NCBI GenBank assembly: GCA_009859145.1
Contig: VRVR01000030.1
Coordinates: forward strand, 1 to 50,553
DNA from: Andalucia godoyi
Lineage: Eukaryota > Discoba > Jakobea > Jakobida > Andaluciidae
Length of the DNA stretch: 50,553 nucleotides
Direction of reading: 5' to 3'
The notes below the pieces were generated by a model. The model ran no database searches, was not told where the DNA came from, and saw nothing but the letters and a program-made list of their open reading frames with translations. Positions 47,533-50,553 of this stretch are shown here, piece after piece. The first letter of the stretch is position 1; each line of letters starts with the position of its first letter. The position numbers were made by a program, and so were the translations under genes.

Positions 47533-47804
47533 GCCTCCAGGATCCCGGTGAGAAGTGAATCAATAACGAAGCCGCCGGTGCGTGATGATGGTTTTGCTTA
47601 ACTTTTTTTGTTGATACGTCCCGCACAGGACGAAGAGGTGAGAAGAATGAAGACGAAAAGAAAGAAAAGAAAAGAAAACGGCAAAATTCAAAAAAAAAGA
47701 AAACCATCTGCAGTCTGCTAACACGACAATCATACAACATCCTTGGAAGTCCGACGCCATAGCAGAAACAAAGAAAAAGGCGCAAAACGGAACAGCATCC
47801 GAAT

Positions 47805-48230
47805 TGACCACGCCTACATTACACACTGAACATGCATATCTACGAGTAGACATGCATATCCAGTCTTGCATCCCGTTGCCGGGAAGAGGATAGGCCCCAA
47901 CACGCCTCACGGCGTTCTTCAGATAAATGCTCCGCGCTCCGTTCCCAATCTCGATCAATCGGTGAGCTGCACGCGGGACATGCAACCACTTTGCTTGCGC
48001 CGCTCGCGATACTCGGTCGCCTTATGGAACAAACGTTGCTGGGAATTGGCAGTCTTGCAGCGGATTCGATGATGATGCTTTTGAGTACCATCTGAGAGGT
48101 CTCAAACTTCGGAAGCAGGATGATGTCGTACTCCGCACAGGATCACTTGGCCAGCCGACGGTGCATGTCACACGTTAGGTCGCGAACTTTTTTGGAAGAT
48201 TCGGAGCCGAGCACGGCGCAACGCACGAGT
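47805..48230 (-). pseudogene. Decayed TnpB/OrfB (Fanzor-like) transposon nuclease, C-terminal half
   Basis: Read 48230 to 47881 on the minus strand, the family's C-terminal motifs appear in the right order but in shifting frames. The arginine-rich helix RALRRARLRIFQK comes first, then VRDLTCDMHRRLAK, an in-frame TGA, the hallmark YDIILLPKFETSQMV and KTANSQQRLFHKATEY. A zinc-finger half VVACPACSSPIDRD then carries the last RuvC aspartate, and IGNGARSIYLKNAVRRVGAYP ends the protein. The EAYTSKTC..CG segment between is deleted. At least three frameshifts plus a stop make it non-functional. The non-coding DNA beyond (AATGTAGGCGTG near 47812-47823) matches the 19.9-kb fossil. The family includes IS605/IS607 TnpB and eukaryotic Fanzor nucleases. 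Which branch it belongs to cannot be told from the remnant. Confidence 0.78.
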
Positions 48231-48310
48231 TATTGGTGAAATGGAACTGCACACCTTTTTTTTACTGCATCTGAGAATTCGAGGAACGATCGCAAGGAAA
48301 GGAGCGTGCG

Positions 48311-48406
48311 ATGGGGAGAAAAAAGAGCAGTAAAACGCCGCTTCACGAAGACGGTGCGGAATCCAAAAAGAAGACTGGTCGACCGAAACGTCTTATCGAT
48401 GAATAG
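48311..48406 (+). CDS. Mini-ORF, basic 31-residue peptide (doubtful)
   Basis: ATG GGG ... TAG gives MGRKKSSKTPLHEDG followed by a Lys-rich stretch and KKTGRPKRLIDE. The TGRPKR string resembles an AT-hook core or a serine-recombinase tail. It is very short, sits next to the nuclease fossil and is followed within five bases by a hairpin plus T run. It could be a remnant of transposon cargo, a micropeptide or chance. Confidence 0.2.
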   Translation: MGRKKSSKTPLHEDGAESKKKTGRPKRLIDE

Positions 48407-48410
48407 GCAT

Positions 48411-48439
48411 CCGCAGGGCGTTCTCTGCGGGTTTTTTTT
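48411..48439 (+). terminator. Intrinsic-terminator-like hairpin with T run
   Basis: A perfect 6-bp stem CCGCAG (48411-48416) / CTGCGG (48425-48430) with an 8-base loop, then G and eight T. This is the classical bacterial factor-independent terminator layout. In a nuclear genome it would instead act as a Pol III stop (T run) or mean nothing. It begins five bases after the mini-ORF stop. Confidence 0.35.
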
Positions 48440-48716
48440 AATTAAAAATATAAAAAATATAAAAAGAAGAACGGAAGAAAGAAACCAACTACAATGATGC
48501 GCGTTTTGGGGGGAAGAGGCGTTTCCAGATATGTCAGGGAAGACGTTGGAAACAACGATATCGATGCGCCAGGTTGAGCGGTGCGCGGCCTCGGGGATGA
48601 TCAGCTGCTCTTTTTGTTTTTTTTTCCCTTAATGGTCGTCGACCCCACCACGAAGGCAAAACAAAAAAAAAAGACGAAAACCAATGGCAAAAGCAAGATC
48701 TAAAGCCTGGCGAGGA

Positions 48717-49907
48717 TTATACACGGGGAGTCTTGCCAGAGGTCATGTCCGGACTTGTATATGTGAAACCGTTGAACTGCGCTTGGAAATCCTCGTTTCG
48801 ATCGAGCGAGGATTCCTGGACAACAGAGTCCTGCGGGGTCATCTTCGTAAACTCTTCATCAAAGTTATCCGCATCATCCTCTCCTCTGGTCCGTGGCATA
48901 AACGGAGCTGGGATTTTCTTAGCCATAAGCATATTCCAGTCGATGCCGATGTACTGGAAGAAGGGATGGTTTCTCACGTCTTCTCCACCAAGGCGCTTTG
49001 AGGGATCCCTGTCCAGCAGCCCTCTGAGTAGAGACTGTGCATGGACAGACAAGAACGGCGGAAAGACAAGTTCTCCGTACAAAATCAGCGAGTACATGTT
49101 CTGCAGGTTTTCGTCATAAAACGGCGGAACCCCAACCATCATTTCGTACATTAGGGTGCCAAGAGACCACCAATCCATCGCCTTTCCTCTGGCTTCATGC
49201 CGCAGCACTTCCGGCGCAAGATACTCTGGAGTTCCGCAGAACGAGTGCGTTCGCCCCTGACCCTCTGGCTCTTCCTGGACGTCCATCTTTGCAAGTCCGA
49301 AATCTGTGAGCCGAATGTGACCATCTGCGCCAAGCAATACGTTTTCCGGCTTCAAATCACGGTACAGCACATCGTGGCTGTGCAAATAGAGCAGAGCCAG
49401 CACAATTTCTGCAGCATAAAACCCAGCTCGGCGCTCTGCAAATCTTCCTTCTCGCTTCAAATGGAAGAACAACTCGCCCCCGTTCACATACTCGAGGACC
49501 AGATACAGCTTTCCCGAACTCTGGAATGCGAAATGCAATCGCACAAGAAATGGATGTCGCGAATGAATCAAGATCGCTCGTTCCGTCAGCGTGTGTCGAA
49601 TCTGATCTCGAGCAGCGATAAGCCCCTTTTTGATAACCTTCATTGCATAAACCTTTCCATTATCACGCTTTCGAACAAGAAGAACCTTCCCAAACGACCC
49701 CTGGCCTAGCACCCGAAGAAGCTCAAAGTCATCCACTGACAACTTCGAGTACGAAAGCGATGTCGCAGAGTCGGGATTCAGTGAAATCGCATTCATTGAA
49801 GGATCCACATAATTCGAAGCTTCTGCTCCAGACCCCGAGTCAATACTAACAACTCCGCCTGAATCCGAGTCGCTTTCTCCCTTTTCCTTCCCCTGCTTAT
49901 TTCCCAT
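48717..49907 (-). CDS. AGC-family serine/threonine kinase, probably N-myristoylated
   Basis: 396 residues. Kinase domain ~61-318: GQGSFGKV, Lys90 (YAMK), Glu110, YRDLKPEN (Asp184), DFG (Asp202), activation-loop Thr226 in SFCGTPEYLAPE. The AGC tail is complete: a PFMPRT-like linker, turn motif TKMTP (Thr357) and hydrophobic motif FNGFTY (378-383) with a phosphorylatable Thr. The order fits the Akt/SGK/S6K/PKC group. There is no PH or C1 domain. The protein instead begins MGNKQGKEKG, a glycine-2 plus basic start suited to N-myristoylation, followed by a ~50-residue Ser/Asp-rich stretch. I infer membrane recruitment by lipid and basic residues in place of a PH domain, with activation by PDK1/TORC2-like inputs. 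Confidence 0.92.
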   Translation of the reverse strand: MGNKQGKEKGESDSDSGGVVSIDSGSGAEASNYVDPSMNAISLNPDSATSLSYSKLSVDDFELLRVLGQGSFGKVLLVRKRDNGKVYAMKVIKKGLIAARDQIRHTLTERAILIHSRHPFLVRLHFAFQSSGKLYLVLEYVNGGELFFHLKREGRFAERRAGFYAAEIVLALLYLHSHDVLYRDLKPENVLLGADGHIRLTDFGLAKMDVQEEPEGQGRTHSFCGTPEYLAPEVLRHEARGKAMDWWSLGTLMYEMMVGVPPFYDENLQNMYSLILYGELVFPPFLSVHAQSLLRGLLDRDPSKRLGGEDVRNHPFFQYIGIDWNMLMAKKIPAPFMPRTRGEDDADNFDEEFTKMTPQDSVVQESSLDRNEDFQAQFNGFTYTSPDMTSGKTPRV

Positions 49908-50553
49908 TTTTTATTCCCACCTTGTTGTTGTCAGTGTCGGTGTGTGAGTGTGTGAGTGGTTGCGTATGTGAGTGGTTGCGTATGTGTCCGTCCGTCCGTC
50001 CGTCTTCCTTCTATGCCCAATATATATGTGTAAGAAAATGTATGTATAAAACAAGAAAAAAATAGTCAGACTATCCTTCGTCTTATGTACTGTTGTCGTC
50101 TATTCTGTTTCGTTCAGCAAGGAGAAAAGAAGGGGAGAGAGAAAAAAACACCCCCTTTTCCGAAACAGAAAATAAAATTAAAGGAAAGAAGAAGGAGATA
50201 GAAAGAGCACTCAAATAACCAAATAAACAGTGTCTTTTTAGGATAAATGGAGGATTGAAAAGGAGAAGTTGAACGAAAAGAGAGTAACCACCAGGAATGT
50301 CCATTCAGTCAGAGAGACAGAGGCAGAGACAGAGGCAGAGACAGAGGCAGAGACAGAGACAGAGACAGAGAGAGAGAGTTGAAAAGAGTGGCCCGAACGC
50401 AATCGGAGATTCGAATCCTCTCCATCCTCGGAGGGGCTCTCTGAACACATACAGCCAGTAACTGACAGCAAAACGAACGGAGATTGCAGTACAGCAGATA
50501 AAACGGTTGTTTCTACGTATCGTAAAGGCAGGTATTCTTGCCGGCTGGAGGTG
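49908..50553. other. Right-end spacer with simple repeats
   Basis: 646 bases upstream of the AGC kinase. Contains GTGAGTG-type repeats (49935-49985), (GTCC)n at 49987-50003, and a 12-base AGACAGAGGCAG tandem array at 50316-50372. Frames are open to the right edge on both strands over the last ~100 bases, so a gene could start or end just outside, but nothing identifies it. Confidence 0.5.

Larger units (their letters stand above)
47533..48716. other. Spacer holding a TnpB/Fanzor fossil and a terminator-like hairpin
   Basis: 1.18 kb between two minus-strand genes. 47533-47720 is the alpha-kinase leader. 47805-48230 holds the nuclease fossil. 48311-48440 has a 31-codon plus-strand frame followed by a hairpin and T run (both listed). 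48441-48716 is A- and T-rich with nothing recognised. Confidence 0.6.

Noticed and set aside
50395-50440. T-loop-like string ATTCGAATCC near the right edge
   Set aside because: The flanks do not form a 5-bp T stem, and no D-arm or acceptor stem lies at the right distance.

Overview
The window is nuclear DNA of a free-living-type protist with a compact, intron-poor genome. About 25 protein genes sit in 50.5 kb on both strands, mostly as single uninterrupted reading frames separated by 0.1-1.1 kb of pyrimidine/purine-rich spacer full of microsatellites. The gene content is eukaryotic throughout: a Rab GTPase, Sec12, UTP13, a reticulon, a RanBPM/CTLH protein, HAP2, and AGC and alpha kinases. I found one convincing spliceosomal intron (GTATG...TAG, in the SEC12 gene) and one probable one. 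The combination of a Pol I-like DNA polymerase, split plant-type ATP-citrate lyase, HAP2 and few introns would fit an excavate such as a jakobid. That is a guess; the sequence does not fix the lineage.

Layout. 1-146: 3' end of an unidentified gene. 0.85-6.0 kb: a secreted 5'-nucleotidase-like phosphatase, a Rab5/Rab22-like GTPase and serine hydroxymethyltransferase, all on the minus strand. 6.5-10.9 kb: UTP13/TBL3 and TRMT11 (plus). 11.0-14.6 kb: glycerophosphocholine acyltransferase, repeat copy A, a small orphan gene and a reticulon. 15.0-19.4 kb: RanBPM-like, a tiny probably spliced membrane protein, and ATP-citrate lyase subunit B. 20.3-28.4 kb: methylmalonate-semialdehyde dehydrogenase, URC1 (GTP-cyclohydrolase-II-like uracil catabolism protein), a family A DNA polymerase and uracil phosphoribosyltransferase. 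29.5-36.8 kb: three large, mostly disordered orphan proteins. 37.1-44.4 kb: the gamete fusogen HAP2/GCS1, a TRMT2-type tRNA uridine methyltransferase, and SEC12. 45.1-49.9 kb: an alpha-kinase and an AGC kinase.

Mobile DNA. A family of ~0.6-kb interspersed repeats occurs three times (12.5 kb; 29.1 kb, truncated; 44.5 kb, inverted). Two fossils (47.9-48.2 kb minus; 19.8-20.0 kb plus) keep recognisable pieces of the C-terminus of a TnpB/OrfB-family nuclease, the family that includes the eukaryotic RNA-guided Fanzor nucleases, and they also share 3' flanking DNA. A third, more eroded fossil may lie at 3.3-3.6 kb.

How genes may work together. URC1, UPRT and MMSDH lie within 8 kb and could form a pyrimidine-salvage/catabolism neighbourhood: UPRT makes UMP from uracil, URC1 belongs to the URC uracil-degradation route, and MMSDH can oxidise the (methyl)malonate semialdehydes that pyrimidine breakdown yields. 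TRMT11, TRMT2 and UTP13 serve tRNA modification and ribosome biogenesis. Rab, Sec12 and reticulon serve membrane traffic and ER shape. HAP2 implies a sexual cycle.
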